Origin: Ctenosaura bakeri
Taxonomy: Eukaryota > Chordata > Lepidosauria > Squamata > Iguanidae
NCBI GenBank assembly: GCA_948474755.1
Contig: CAOLHI010000966.1
Coordinates: 124,001 to 188,000 of the forward strand
Direction: 5' to 3'
DNA: 64,000 bases
Below the pieces are notes generated by a model that saw only the letters and a list, made by a program, of their open reading frames with translations, ran no database searches and was not told the origin of the DNA. This document shows, piece after piece, positions 22,280-33,828 of this stretch; position 1 is the first letter of the stretch; every line of letters begins with the position of its first letter. Position numbers and translations under genes: made by a program.

Positions 22280-23365
22280 TGCACTGCGGAAGAAAGAGGA
22301 GGGGCTCTTGCGCGAGCAGGCAGCAGCTGCAGAGCTGAAGGAACTGGGACATGAGAGCTTCTCACTAAAGGCTGCTCATGCAATCCTGCACCCCAGCTCC
22401 GCAAAAAGGAGAGTTGCAGAAAGGGCCTGTGTCATTACCAGTGAGGCACTGAGACCTGATCTGTGGTCATGGCTTCATCTATTAGACAGACTCAGAATGG
22501 CCAGTTTGGATTCTATCTGGGATTGGGAGACTTTGATACCATTCAACAGCAGGAAAAGAGGCCTTAATTGGCAAGGCCTGCTGCCACTGTTGTTTTGATG
22601 CAATGCTTATTCATTTTGGAGGCAATGACCTTGGTTTGTTGAATGGCCAGGCCTTTCAGTCCTCTTGGCCCAGGGTGGTCATTGGTTGGTCTGCCATTTT
22701 GCCCAGATTAGTTTGGCCAGGAAAGGGAGATCCCCAATGTATGGATGTTGCCCATCATAAGGAAATGCACAAGGCCATGTCCAAAGGTGTGGGTCAATAT
22801 TTCCCACACTCCAAAATAATATTTCAGAGGCCTGATTTCTATCAAGTGTATGGAGTCTACTCATCCATAGAGGGGAACCAAATTTTCCTCTGGGATCTGC
22901 AACAGGGTGTAAAGCCCCTTTTTGGCCAGCCTGGTGAGGGATAAGAACTAAGCCAATGCTTATCCTTATCAGTCACAGGTAGTTGACGGAGAAAATAGCG
23001 AACACCTATGGAATCCATTTGGCGAAAGATAGGCCTCTGAAGTTGTTCCTACGTGTCCCATGAGGTGGAGATGGGGAAAGAGATTGTCCTTAGGGTTGGC
23101 CTGAAGGTTTGGCCCTCACTTCTAGTCCTGCGACAAGGGGGGATGTATCCTTGAGTTCATCTTCCAGTAAAGAGTCAGCCAAGGTAGGAACCCAACTTTC
23201 TGGTTTTGCATCGAAGACTTTGTCTCACCCATGGAAGAAGAAGTTTGGAGGAGACTAGTTGCCTCAGCTGCTCCCACACTAGGTATCCCCACTTTTGTAC
23301 TTCTCAGAGGATAAGCCTAATTAAGCAATGGGTCAAATAAAGTGGCTCATGTTTTAAATCCAAAC
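22280..23365 (+). mobile_element. DIRS-type retroelement 3' part with SGNH-hydrolase-like domain
   Basis: The frame ending at 22598 closes with NWQGLLPLL. After a +1 shift, a 113-codon frame at 22603-22944 begins MLIHFGGNDLG, continues with VVIGWSAILPR and ends IFLWDLQQGVKPLF. This order (GxNDLG block, then WS-x-LPR, then a VYSSIEGNQIFL block in the place of DGVHLSxxGN) is the SGNH-esterase-like domain known in vertebrate DIRS-like elements. The usual catalytic His of the last block is not visible here. The tail has AATAAA at about 23336. Frameshifts show that it is a dead copy. Confidence 0.65.
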
Positions 23366-24699
23366 CTTGTTGTGTGGTTTCATTATTTTCATGGGCTGGT
23401 CAGCAAATCAATGAGTATCTTCACTTCTGAAGTAATATAAAAATATGTCAAATAAATTTTCAGCTGCTAAATACTTGATTTATAATCCCTTTGTAAGAGT
23501 CAAAGATGAAATCAGTAGAAAGAGTGAAATACTCTCTGCATGTGAATAAATAAAACAGAAACTATATGTGTTAGAAATGGCACAAGTGCTATTTTATACT
23601 AATTGCCCTACAAGAATATTTATGTTCATTATAACCACTTAGTTTCCTTATTTCTCTGGTGATTTCATTGTTATGTTATGTCTGTTCTTCTTTTTTAATT
23701 GCCTTAATTTTTCACTTTGTTTCAAAATAAAAGAAAATTCCCTTATGTTTGTAAGGGTGGATTGGCAACATTATTGACTATGGCATATATACTAGTTTGA
23801 TATTTACTGAGATTTGGGGGAGAGAAATTGACTTCTAACATGTAATCCTCTCTAATTGGTAAAATTTGAGATGCAAACTCTCAAGATATATAACAGTAGG
23901 AAGCCATATAAATTACTTCTTTGTATTTTGCTGTTTTTCCCCTCATTAGGACAGCAGTGAATCTTCTTACTCATTTAGGAAACGATTGATGCAAACTGAG
24001 GTTCTTTGGTAGTCACCAGCGCTGTTGAAATTTAAAGGCATGGAGTTGCTTAGCTTTTGTTTTTTTGAAGAAACTGAAAAATTGCCCTAGGCTAATTCTG
24101 CTGTAATATCCCCAAAGATGCTTCTCTAGCATATATTTTATTTGTTGCATCAGTTATAAAAATCGACAGAACTCACATGGCTGTTTATTGAAGCAAAAAG
24201 CTATCACTACAGTGATAACGGGATAAAAAGAAGTAGAAAGGTCAGTGCCAGTAGGCTGTGTGTCTCAATAAAATCTCATCTTGGAAACCAAGTTTATTTG
24301 ACAACCCCAGCTTCACTTCTCTGGCATGAAGCAATATGAAACTGAGTGTGCTGCTGTCATAACCAATGTCTGTTAAGAGGAAAGAGGAGCTAGTCTGTCA
24401 GAAGGACCATCAACAGTGTCTCTTGTTGTTCAAAACTGAGCAGTTCCCTGTCTTGGAAGCTTTTATAGCAGCAGCCAATACTTCATGACCCTGAGGTTCC
24501 ACAATTACATCTTCAAGTACCTTTGAATGCCATTCATCTTGCTTTGAATTCCTTTAAAGTGGTATCTGCATTCCCATTGCAAATTGCCCAGTGATTCATA
24601 GCTGTCACAGTCACAAAAAGTAATGATTAAGGGGAGATGAAAAGACACAAAAACTCTGGTTTGTAGTAGAAACCTGATCAGGTAGTTATAAATAAATAC
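23366..24699. other. Unassigned AT-rich DNA
   Basis: No recognised element or gene. Frames are short and AT-rich. Confidence 0.4.
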
Positions 24700-25225
24700 T
24701 GCATGTGCACAAGAGATAGAAAGAATATTTGAAAATATTTGAAAACGGTTGAAAAAAGTATTTCTTGAGTGTTGAGAAACCCTGATGAGAAAAATCATAG
24801 ACTGATGAAAATCTTCACATTCAGGACTTATCCTTAGCTAAATTCTCTCACATGGGTCTTCTGTGAGGAACACAGCATTTTCTATTTTCTCCACAGAGAC
24901 AGAAATGTCTATGCATACAACTTCTCCAACACAGAAATCTTATTTTTATGCAAAAAAAAAAAATCTGTTTCCTATGCAGAAAATTCTGTTTTCTACATGT
25001 ATGAATTATATGCAGAGTTAAGTCCTCAACTACAGTGCTTTATGAACAGGAAACATCACTTTCTGCAAAGAAAATAACATTGTGCAAAATTTTGTACAGA
25101 CTAAATCCAGACATGTTAAGTTTTCAGAAACTGCATAGCTTTCAAATACTTTCTCACAGCAGGAAGAAAATTGCTAAAACTACTTTTTCTTCCTTTAAAA
25201 AAAATTTAGTGAAGAATTACATCAT
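24700..25225 (+). repeat. Old unclassified interspersed repeat, copy 2
   Basis: Parallel to 30345-30745: GAAAGAATATTTGAAAATA versus GAAAAGAATATTCAAAGATA, TTGAGAAACCCTGATGA versus CAAGAAACCTTGGTGA, then several CACAGAAA / TGCAGAAAA modules, TTTGTACA, and a shared end AATTAGTGA(A/G)GAATTACATC. The repeated CACAGAAA-type words suggest an internally repetitive progenitor. No coding sequence or termini known. Confidence 0.65.
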
Positions 25226-26564
25226 TACCAGGCACAACTCAAAGTGGAAGAAACTGTATCTACACTTGAATAGGAGAAGTGATTTGACTTTGTTTCCATC
25301 CATTTGGACTAAACAACCTGAGATTCACCACTGCCACCAAGTGCAGAAGAAAAGATAAGGGCAAGCACCGCACAGGTAGTATTTGCAGATGCTGAGTGGC
25401 AGAGATGAGAGTCATAAGCACTTGTTCTGAAAAAGCCCAGATAGCAAAAAGCCCACAAGAATGTTCTATGCGTGACCTATAAAATCTTCCAGCTGAGAGT
25501 GGTATGAAATGCTTACTTTTTCCCAAAAGAAATCTAAAGGCATTTTGAAAGTAAGTGAAAGAGGTCTTGCAGCTAGTAAAGTCAAAATGCTGTGGATTAA
25601 AGGGTAGCCACAGCTACATGCTTTGGAGAAGAAAAAAACCCATAAAGTTGTGTCAATATTTTTGGCATGCTGCATAAGGAAATGTCAAGTTGATATGTTC
25701 AAAATAGCACATGTACACTAGTGCAAACATTTAGGTTTTTTGTACTAATTTGTCATGTTTTATATTTCATACCCTATTGCTTCTTACCCTTCCCAGAAGA
25801 GAGAGCAGAAGAACCCCCTGTGTAGTATTCTCCTGTGATATACAAATCACTATCTATCAGTAAAATCACTATCTATTTGTGGTGAAAGGGAGTTTTAAGA
25901 GAATGAATTCCTCAAGGTCATTCAATGCATTTCCAGTAGGGTCAAGACCTGAGCTTAGTTTCCTTTGTCAAAGCCAGCATACCATACACTAGTGTGTATT
26001 CGGTGCATTCTGTAGGATGTCATAATTTTGAAGAAAAAGTGCCATCCATACATGCCCACACTTTTGTTAAGAAATATATGAAGACTCTTTTGTCAATAGT
26101 TGTATGAATGACGTTTCTGAAAGCTATGACATCCTAGACACCTGTTAAAGGTTATAAGGCAATATAGCTCAGCATTAGATGTAATCTATTGTTGGAAAAT
26201 CATAAAATCATACATATTATAACAGGAAGCTTTCTATACTAATGCTAGGAGGCCTGAACTGGTTCCACAGAACTTTATCCCTATAATCGGTCCCAGATCT
26301 AGCTTCAGCTTTTAGGATATCTGCCCATGCTAATCAAAAGGGATGCACAAAACTTATCCATGAGCATGATTGCATTCACACCCATCTGTTGAAATGGCAT
26401 GCTGCCAGTTTGCAAAATGTAATGCCAATTTTAATGGTTCATAGCTGCCAATCTAAGGTGAGTGCAGAAAGTGCCAGGCTTAGAAAAATCAATATGCTAA
26501 AACAGTTCATAGCAGTGTGTTTCTAAGGGGTCTTATATGTACAGAATTTGATCCAAACTAAATA
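25226..26564. other. Unassigned non-coding DNA
   Basis: No supported gene. The 107-codon frame at 25035-25358 overlaps the repeat upstream. No element identified. Confidence 0.4.
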
Positions 26565-26567
26565 TGC

Positions 26568-26650
26568 TTAGAGTAGGTCTCACTGAAATCAATGGGACTT
26601 AAGTTAGTTAAGTCCCACTGATATCACTCTGGAGTAGCTTTGAATCCACA
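26568..26650. mobile_element. Short fold-back repeat (squamate MITE-like)
   Basis: GGTCTCACTGAAATCAATGG then GACTTAAGTTAG is followed by its inverted form TTAAGTCCCACTGATATCA. Such CAATGGGACTTA palindromes are common short repeats in reptile genomes. A related piece is at 29855-29945. Confidence 0.55.
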
Positions 26651-26670
26651 CCATATTATGCTCCATGTTT

Positions 26671-26745
26671 ATGTATTTTTAGTTTCTTGTTCCTCAACCC
26701 CACCAGGCTCCCCCAAAGTGATGTACAATGGGCAATAGTATTCAA
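26671..26745 (-). mobile_element. LINE L2/CR1-type tail remnant, minus strand
   Basis: TTTAGTTTCTTGTTCCTC then CCCCCAAAGTGATGTACAA resembles the reverse complement of an L2-like 3' end. Weakly supported. Confidence 0.3.
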
Positions 26746-26800
26746 CGTTTTTTAAGAAACTAAAATTCCCCTTTAAAAATAGTTCAAAAACCTGATTTTT

Positions 26801-26858
26801 TGAAAAAAAAAAAAAAAGAAAGAAAGAAAGAAAAAAAGAAAAAAAGAAAAAGAAAAAA
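26801..26858 (+). repeat. Polypurine (A/AAAG)n tract
   Basis: About 60 bases of uninterrupted A and G, with AAAG units. It may be the decayed poly(A) of a retroposed element or a plain microsatellite. Confidence 0.9.
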
Positions 26859-26869
26859 GTTAAAAACAG

Positions 26870-27639
26870 CTAAACACTGCCAGAACAGCTATCCCTAATT
26901 TTGAAAATGAAAGGTCAAGTGAAAGAGCATCATCTTTTCTGCCTGCTAGAAACCAGAAGGGATGTAGCCTGACTTTGGGAGGAAGTTCTACAGTTGGGAG
27001 TATTGCTACAGAGAAACAGGAAGTCTACAATGCTACTATTTCTTCTGAAGTATGTATGACCACCATTTTCAAAGCCAATGGAATCACAGATGCTTTGAAA
27101 CATGTAGGCAATATTAGAAGCAAAGTGTTCATTGTTGATGTTATGACTTCCTAGATACTTCCAAAAAAAAATAATAATATTGTAATTAATGAAGCTGAAA
27201 TTCCGCAGTTTAAACTACAGAGCAGCTCACAGGTGGATGCAATGTTGCAGTTAACCCAACCAATGACTACATTTTATTCCCTTTCTGGGCACAGTTCAAA
27301 GTACTGGTTAGGATCAATAAAGTCCTACATGGCTTAGGTTTGTATTACCTAAAATACCATATCTCCTCATGTGAACATGACCAAGTTACAATCTTTGAAA
27401 GAGGGCTTTCTCTTCATCCCACCACCCTCACAATCTCAGGTAGTGTGCACATGGGAGGCAGCTTCTCAGTGGTTGCTCCCAGGCTGTAGAATTCTCAATA
27501 TACCTCCTCTCTGCTCTCTTTTCTCCTCCAGGCAAATATTTTACTTAAATAGGATTTCAGCTATTAATTGTTTGGGGCAGAAGGACTTTTTGAAAGGAGT
27601 GTGCCACACATTTTAGCTGTATTTTGAATGTGTTCATAA
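26870..27639. other. Unassigned non-coding DNA
   Basis: No recognised element. The 81-codon frame at 27371-27616 has no domain. Confidence 0.4.
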
Positions 27640-28012
27640 ATTTAACTTATTTTATTTACATCTCATTTTTTTCTCCCAGCATGGGATTCAAGGCAGCTTA
27701 TAGTTTAAAAACAAGGTATAACTTAAAAAATAACTATTAGTAAAAAGTTAAAGCAGAATTAAACCCAAGTTCCATTTAAAAAAAAAGTTTAAAACACATG
27801 GTTTAAAGTTTTTAACATATTTAAAAAATAATAAAATAGAAACACAACATGCCTCTCATTTAAAACTGATGGCTCAATTGAATAAATTGCTGAATTTTTT
27901 GAAATGTTTGTATTACATATTGTTTATATTATCTATTGTTTTAACCTACATTATAAGCCACCTCGGATCCCATATTGAGAGAAAAGAAAGTATAAATTCA
28001 AAAAATGAATAT
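27640..28012. mobile_element. LINE L2/CR1-type tails in opposite orientations
   Basis: On the left, TTTTATTTACATCTCA then CAAGGCAGCTTATAG reads as a minus-strand L2-like 3' end (CAAGGCGGCTTA type). On the right, ATTATAAGCCACCTCGGATC then AAAGTATAAATTC is a plus-strand end of the same kind. The A-rich sequence between them is probably their decayed tails. Confidence 0.6.
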
Positions 28013-28175
28013 TTAGTACAGAAATTGAGCTGAATATGTACAACTGCGGGCAGGTCATGATCCATCCTGTGTCTTAGTTTATACTTCAAAGGAGCTATCC
28101 AAAGTGCTGAACTTATTTGTATGGTAGGGTTCAGCAGGTTGGATAACTCTCCATTATAGATCAAACTAAGACTTA

Positions 28176-28377
28176 GGCCATTTCCATACTCCACTGTTAC
28201 AGTGCTATTATTCAACCTCCAACATCCTATGGAATCCTGGGATTTACAGTTTAGAGAGGGGCATTTAGAATTCTCAGTCAGAGAGCTCTTTGGCCTCAGT
28301 AAACTACAAGCCCCAGAAATCCACAGGATGTTGAAATTGGAATAACAGCACTATAACAGTGTAGTGCAGAAATGGCC
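28176..28377. mobile_element. Fold-back MITE, 202-bp copy e, TSD TTA
   Basis: Exactly 202 bp. It begins GGCCATTTCCATACTCCAC, ends GTGCAGAAATGGCC and is flanked by TTA at 28173-28175 and 28378-28380. Termini are complementary over about 50 bp. The central part has AGAATTCTCAGTCAGAGAGC. Best-preserved boundaries in the window. Confidence 0.95.
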
Positions 28378-28380
28378 TTA

Positions 28381-29412
28381 GAGTGGATTCACCATCCACT
28401 GACAAGGAAGCCACTAGCTGCTACCAAGTGTAACATATGAATCAGAGCTCTCAAAACTGAATTGTAAATAAGCCTGTTTCAAAAATAAGCTTGGCCCCTT
28501 AAGATGTACAAAGGGCCATTTCTGGATTTGAAAATTCTTCATAATATTGCTTGCATGCTGAATCACAAGAAACTCAAAACAGCTTTGCTTTTTTATAAAT
28601 ATTTTTGAACAGAAACTTAAGTTCATGCTGAAACTGTTTTGACTTCACAAAGCATTATTTTTTTAAAAAAAATTTGAATTATTATTTTATTTTTATTTTA
28701 TTTTTTTCATTTTCTGTGTGGTGACCTTTCTATTAGTCCTGGAAGAAATATGCAAGAGAGAAATGCACTGTCGCTAGAAGTCATCTATTTCTTATCATAT
28801 CACAGTAATAAGAATTCACCTTTGTCTTAATTTCAAAGGTCAAGCCTGTCTTTTGCAAAGTATCAAGAACAGATGACTCACCTTTTGAAAGGATGAAAGT
28901 GAAAGTCCCCTGAAACAATAGAAAGGGTCAAAGTTTGAGGTAGCTCTTTAAAGTACAATAATTCTGTTATTTTGAGTTTTGAGAATTTTTTTAAAGTGAT
29001 ATGGACCCGCTTAATGTTTTTCTGATAACTTTTCTGAGTGTTCTAGTCCAATGTATGTTCAGTTAAGAGGAGGTGGGAATTGTGAAGCCCTCCAGATATC
29101 ACTAGATATGACTGCTGGGAGTTGCCATCAGAACATCTGGAAGATCAAACAATTCCCACCCCCTGAATTCAACATTAATCAGATGAGAGCAATCAATTTG
29201 TCTGGTTAAAATCTCAAATACTCCCAAGTTAACAGATGAGAAAGCTAGAAGGCATCACCATTAAGCATGCAAGGAAAGAAGAAGCCTGTGGTTAATCTAT
29301 TTATTATTTTTACTTCTTTCTTCCTTTAGGGGCCAGTTTTTTCAGTTTAGCCTACTCTACATGCCAAGAAAAAGAAGCTCATTGACAGAATGGATCAGCA
29401 TAGACTGTTGAG
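28381..29412. other. Unassigned DNA with a small fold-back at 29065-29165
   Basis: The inverted pair GGGAATTGTGAAGCCCTCCA and CTGGAAGATCAAACAATTCC brackets a GGAGTTGCCATCAGAA centre, a form common in hAT-derived MITEs. A splice-acceptor-like pyrimidine tract (CTTCTTTCTTCCTTTAG) ends at 29329. Confidence 0.45.
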
Positions 29413-29688
29413 ATGCTCTTTCTTCCTGTGGATTCCATCATAGGAACAATGATATATATCTTTTTCTGTTCATCTCTGCTTTTCAGTGCAATGGGTGATC
29501 CTCCAGAATCTCAAGAAACAGATCCAGACACTTTTCATAAGTTGACTGCAATGTGCAGCCTAGTTCTAAGAAATATTCAGGAGGATGAGTGCACACAATC
29601 ATTGTCAAGCAGTATGGTGGTAAATATTGACGTGAAAGGCATCATTTGTAACAATCCCTGTAGCCATGACACTAAGAATCTCCCATGA
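29413..29688 (+). other. Unexplained 91-codon open frame
   Basis: Begins ATG with G at -3 and an in-frame TGA just before it. The N-terminus has a hydrophobic stretch (residues about 9-27, IIGTMIYIFFCSSLLFSAM), which could be a signal or membrane segment. It is followed by an acidic, hydrophilic part with five Cys (one at about residue 47, the others towards the C-terminus). A splice-acceptor-like site lies 83 bp upstream and another (CTGCTTTTCAG) within it at about 29486. The sequence is not a repeat recognised here. No family is known to me, and the length is within what chance allows. Confidence 0.2.
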
Positions 29689-29854
29689 GATTCATGCCTC
29701 CAGGGAATTATACACATATATTCCACACACACACACTTTCCTATTTATAATCAAAGAAACTAATGTTCAGGTTAAAATCTCCATCACAAAATACAGACAT
29801 CTAAAGGTAACCAACAGGTGTGGGGTTATAATAGTAACTATTAAGTTTATGGGT

Positions 29855-29945
29855 CGTGACTCCAATCCTACGGACTGTTACCACTAGGAGTAAGCTCCAT
29901 TGAACTCAGTGGTGCCTACTTCTGCCTGGATAGATTCAACTTATA
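29855..29945. mobile_element. Short reptile repeat with AGTAAGCTCCATTGAACTCA core
   Basis: The TAAGCTCCATTGAACTCAGT then GCCTACTTCTG sequence is a short inverted repeat of the kind frequent in squamate DNA (GTAAGCCCCATTGA type). Confidence 0.5.
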
Positions 29946-30344
29946 AAAGTCATTGATTTTCAATCAAAGGCCATCAGCCAGGCAGAAATGCAACCTTGAG
30001 CTTTTAATTAGAAAAGCAAACAATCTTGCAAAGGACCATTGCCATTCAAACTGGCAGCATGAAGCTGGAACTCCATCAAAGAAACGGAAAGAAACATCCA
30101 GCCTCTGCTTATTATCCTCTGCGTTCCTCTGTTGATCTGCCGCAAACAATAAAATGCAAGCACCTTGTTATTACCTCAGTCATTTGCCTGAACAATGTAG
30201 GTTCACCAAAGGAAATCATTGTTCTTGTTGTGCCAAATTCCTGGAGCTGCCATCCTGGTGCATACCCCCACTCCTCCATTGCTTCTGTTAAATGACAGCC
30301 ATCAGACATAACAAATAATAGTAAGCTAGACGTAAATTTATGCA

Positions 30345-30745
30345 TAGAGAGGAAAAGAATATTCAAAGATATTCAAAAAATGTCAAAAATATGTTTCTCA
30401 ACTGTCAAGAAACCTTGGTGAAGAGGACTCTGGACTCCTAAGAATCTTTGCAGTTTAGAACATATTCTGCATAAAATTTGTACATGGTGTTTTTTTGCAC
30501 AGAAAGTAACATTTGCTCCACAGGAAGTAATACTTGCACATAAAATGTTACTCTTTTCACAGAAAATGCTGTTTTCTGCTTTAAAAAACACTTGTGATTT
30601 TCGCACAGACATCTCAAATGGCAAATAGTCTTTGAAAATTCTGAAGTTTGGAAAGACATTCTCACAGAGGGAAGAAAACTGTTGAAATTACCTGTTTTTC
30701 CTTCAAGAACAAAATTAGTGAGGAATTACATCCCTCATGGTGGTA
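30345..30745 (+). repeat. Old unclassified interspersed repeat, copy 3
   Basis: Colinear with 24700-25225 (see that entry). It carries GCACAGAAAGTAACATTTGC, CACAGGAAGTAATACTTGCA, TTTTCACAGAAAATG and the end AATTAGTGAGGAATTACATC. This copy keeps the most regular spacing of the CACAGAAA modules. Confidence 0.65.
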
Positions 30746-32173
30746 TGAACTTACTTCACAGGCTTCCATTTCCACTTTGCACTGTGCCATTCTAAAATGT
30801 AGAAGCGTTTAAACCTCTCTCACATCTCAGACTTTCCAAATGGAGAATAAAATGAGGCTTTCCTTACCCGGATGACTCACACAGATCCAGTTATAAGGAA
30901 GCAGATCATAATGATATTTTCTACCTGCCTCACTCAGCTTGCCTGTGCATTTCAGATAAACAGGAAATAAGGAATTCTGACTCCTAAGGTAACATGGTAA
31001 AACCTGAAAAGCAGCCAAGTATCAGGACAATTCACACAATCAAATTCCCTAGGAAAGTCCAGGCTACTGTATTGTTCACAATCAGTAACTAGAAGTTTCC
31101 ATCTCAATGAAGAACAGATTTATTTTTTTAAGAGTGAATGTATTTTACTGTTCCATTCAAGATCAAGTCACCTCAAAGTACTTCTGATGCCAAAATGCAT
31201 AGTTCATTAAAACATATAGTGGCCAGAATTCTCTAAGGTGGTTACACATCTATGACTTCATACATTAGTTTAGGTAATATCTAGGGACTGCTACAGTGAC
31301 CCAGTCATCACTTACTGGGCAGCAGCTGCTATGACACACACCACCACCCTGAGAGCAATCTTCAGTGTGAGGAAGAATTGTGAAAGGGAGAAACATCAGT
31401 CATCTGTTTCCCAATCAACAGGATAAAAAAATCTCTGTCACTTTCAGTGGCTGCTGCCTGATAAGTGAGAATTGGAGAGGAAGGATTGGGCTGGTAGATA
31501 CTAGTTAAGTACCTAACTAAGGTAACCTCAGTAGTTAAGAAGCTGTTACAGAATCCATTGTTTCTAAAATAAATAAATAAATAAATCCATCTTCCTTCCA
31601 ATTCTTACTTTTGTCTCTTCAGACACTATAGTATTGCCACCTAAGTTCAGGGGGGACAAGAGACTGGGGAATTGCAGATGCTGTCATTGCCCCTGCTACC
31701 CTAAGGGCCGTAATGAGTAATGAGTTATAAGTAATGAAGTAAACTGTGACTAGTTACTTTGGGAGGCAACAAGAGTGTAACCAAGTCATATTCTAAGGAG
31801 TAATGTTAGTGGGTATGAGTACAGTTTCTTTTTCTTTTTTTTTAATCTGTGAAATGAGTAATGATTTCTAGTTAGTTTTAAAAGTTACTTTAATGGGGAA
31901 ATGTAGATGCATTTTAGCAGATCTTTCTCAAGACTGATGCTATTCTCTTATTGATTTTAAGGGCTTTTCTCTCCAAAAATAGAAGAAATTAATAGAAAAG
32001 TAATGAATAGTGGTCATGGGCTCTTTTTCAAATACTTTACTGAGTAATGAAACTGAATTGCCTTTAAAAAGTCTCTGTGTTTCAGCCCTCATATTCTAGT
32101 TCCATTACATCATTGCTGTCAAGACACTATGAAGCACAGACACAAACATCTGGTTCATCACATTTAACACACA
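30746..32173. other. Unassigned non-coding DNA
   Basis: Contains an (AAAT)n microsatellite at 31568-31587 and repeated GTAATGA words at 31690-31870. No gene seen. Confidence 0.4.
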
Positions 32174-32353
32174 GGCCCTTTCCACACTACACTCTTATAG
32201 TGTGATTATTCCACTTTCAACCTCCTATGGAATCCTGGGATTTGCAGTTTTGGGAGGGGCCAGCCAGCCCCTCCTGAAACTGTAAATCCCAGGATTCCAT
32301 TGAAGGCTGAAAGTGGAATAATTGCGCTGTAACGGTCTAGCGTGGAAAGGACC
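32174..32353. mobile_element. Fold-back MITE, 180-bp copy f, TSD ACA
   Basis: Begins GGCCCTTTCCACACTACAC, ends GTGGAAAGGACC and is flanked by ACA at 32171-32173 and 32354-32356. A shorter central form: the arms meet at GGGAGGGGCCAGCCAGCCCC with no ATTTAGAATTCTC segment, as in copy a. Two length classes therefore exist (about 180 and 202 bp). Confidence 0.9.
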
Positions 32354-32729
32354 ACAGTTACATATCCATATGATCAGATGAAAACTAACTGTACATTGGA
32401 ATGATTTGAAGATGCAGGTAATATATTTATTTAAATATATAAATGCAGTGTATATATTAGCATTCAAGTTTGCACACCAATAGATATTAGCACTGCAAAT
32501 GTGTGTTTAATTCCAAAGCTGGCATACAATTTACAATTAGTTGCTTATCTGTTCAATAGCTTATGACTCAAAATTCTCTAGAAGTGAATTTGAAGAGCAC
32601 AATGAAATATAAATTACCTCCAAAAGCAAACAACAATGGAACCAATTACTTGTGGGCCTTTCTGAGAAGAGACCATGGAAAGCAAGTAATATTTGAAAAT
32701 AAGAAATAAATAAAAATAAAGGATCATTT
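32354..32729. other. Unassigned AT-rich DNA
   Basis: No recognised element. A-rich end near 32700-32720 may belong to the LINE beyond it. Confidence 0.4.
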
Positions 32730-33150
32730 TGGATGAGATTTAAAGTCAACAGTGAAGCCAATTCTACCAACAACAACAAAAAGTGATGAAAAAGGAGTCA
32801 GAAGGTAGGGGAAAAGTATGATGCACAGAAACTGGGGAGTGTAATGAATTGTAGTAAGACAATTGTAAAAAGATGGAAGAACCTTGGAGAACAGAGTCAG
32901 AAAATCTATAAGTGCAGAGGCAAGAAAGGAGAAGAGAATGATCCATTGTGTCAAAAGCAGCTGATAAGTCAAGTGGAATAAGAATGAAAGTGAGCCTTTT
33001 GGATTCAGCCACAAGCAAATCATTAATAACTCCCATGGGACTGTGTCAGTAGAATGACCAAAGAAAAGGGGGAATGATAAAAGGTCAAAGATAGAATGGA
33101 ATGCTAAATGCACTAAAGAAAGCCCAGAGAACAAACTAGTTGCTGCAAGG
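32730..33150 (-). pseudogene. L2/CR1-type LINE reverse transcriptase relic
   Basis: On the minus strand one frame reads FFGHSTDTVPW and, after a frameshift, the next reads GVINDLLVAES followed by LIPLDLSAAFDTMDHSLLL. This matches the conserved L2/CR1 reverse transcriptase order: GHSTETAL block, VNDLL helix and the LDLSAAFDTVDH catalytic motif A with its aspartates. Downstream sequence (SDSVLQGSSIFL) continues the RT fold. Frameshifts and lack of ends make it a dead internal fragment. Confidence 0.85.
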
Positions 33151-33305
33151 GTGCTTGCAGGGACAAATCAGCAAGTCGTTGATTTTCAAAACGTACACAT
33201 CCAGACTCTCTTTTGGTTTCTTTGGAGATTGCAGAAATATGACCCTGTTGGTGTTTGTTTATATACTTTATTTATTCACTTTCCAGCATAACTCCAGTGA
33301 CTGAG

Positions 33306-33828
33306 TCGGTTGTTGTTATTAACTGTCAACAAGTAGACTTCAATTTATGGCAACCCTATGAATAAGTGGCACCCAACTCACTCAGTTATCCAGAGCTCTA
33401 CTCAGGTCTTGCTAATTCAGGGCTATGGCTTCCTTGAATGAGTCTATCCAAGGGCCTTTGAGGCCCTCCCTAAACTGCAGACCCCAGGATTCCATAGGAT
33501 GTTGAAAGTAGAATAATAGCACTATAACAGTCCAGTGAAGAAATGGCCTTAGTCATCCTAGCTTCTTGGAAGAGTTCATGTTTGATTCATTCTAAGACCC
33601 ATTTATTGATCCTTTTGACACCCCATGCTATCTGCAGAACTCTTCTACAGTATACATTTCAAATGAATTGATTCCTTTGCTATCAGCTTTCTTCACCATC
33701 CAGCTTTCACAACCATACATAGAAGTCAGAAATGATGTGCACAATTCTATGTTCAGTATTATATATGTTTACCCTTCAGGATCTTGTTTAGTTCCTTCAT
33801 AGATGCCCTTCTAAGTTCCAGACCATTT
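33306..33828 (-). mobile_element. BovB LINE 3' region, minus strand, with MITE relic
   Basis: On the minus strand 33714-33640 encodes MYGCESWMVKKADSKGINSFEM, matching the C-terminal ORF2 motif of RTE/BovB (YGCESWT-KK then a Phe-Glu motif). The 3' end, seen on the plus strand at 33328-33367 as TGTCAACAAGTAGACTTCAA and ATGGCAACCCTATGAATAAG, is the BovB terminus that also supplies SINE tails. The MITE half at 33453-33548 is embedded in it. Confidence 0.8.
33453..33548. mobile_element. Fold-back MITE, internally deleted copy g
   Basis: GGCCTTTGAGGCCCTCCC joins a short left end straight to the right arm (CTAAACTGCAGACCCC, CATAGGATGTTGAAAG, ACTATAACAGTCC), ending GAAATGGCC before TTA. It lies within the BovB copy and so is younger than it. 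Confidence 0.7.

Noticed and set aside
22132..22338. CpG island promoter
   Set aside because: The CpG enrichment is short and coincides with a repeat block next to a DIRS-type element; no initiation motif or gene follows.
21948..22598. Longest open frame in the window (216 codons, plus strand) as a gene
   Set aside because: Its left part is the GC-rich fold-back block and its right part is DIRS-type sequence that ends in a frameshift before the SGNH-like domain. It is a composite of repeats.
32724..33134. 136-codon minus frame as an intact gene
   Set aside because: The recognisable reverse transcriptase motifs are spread over two frames, so this is a dead LINE fragment.
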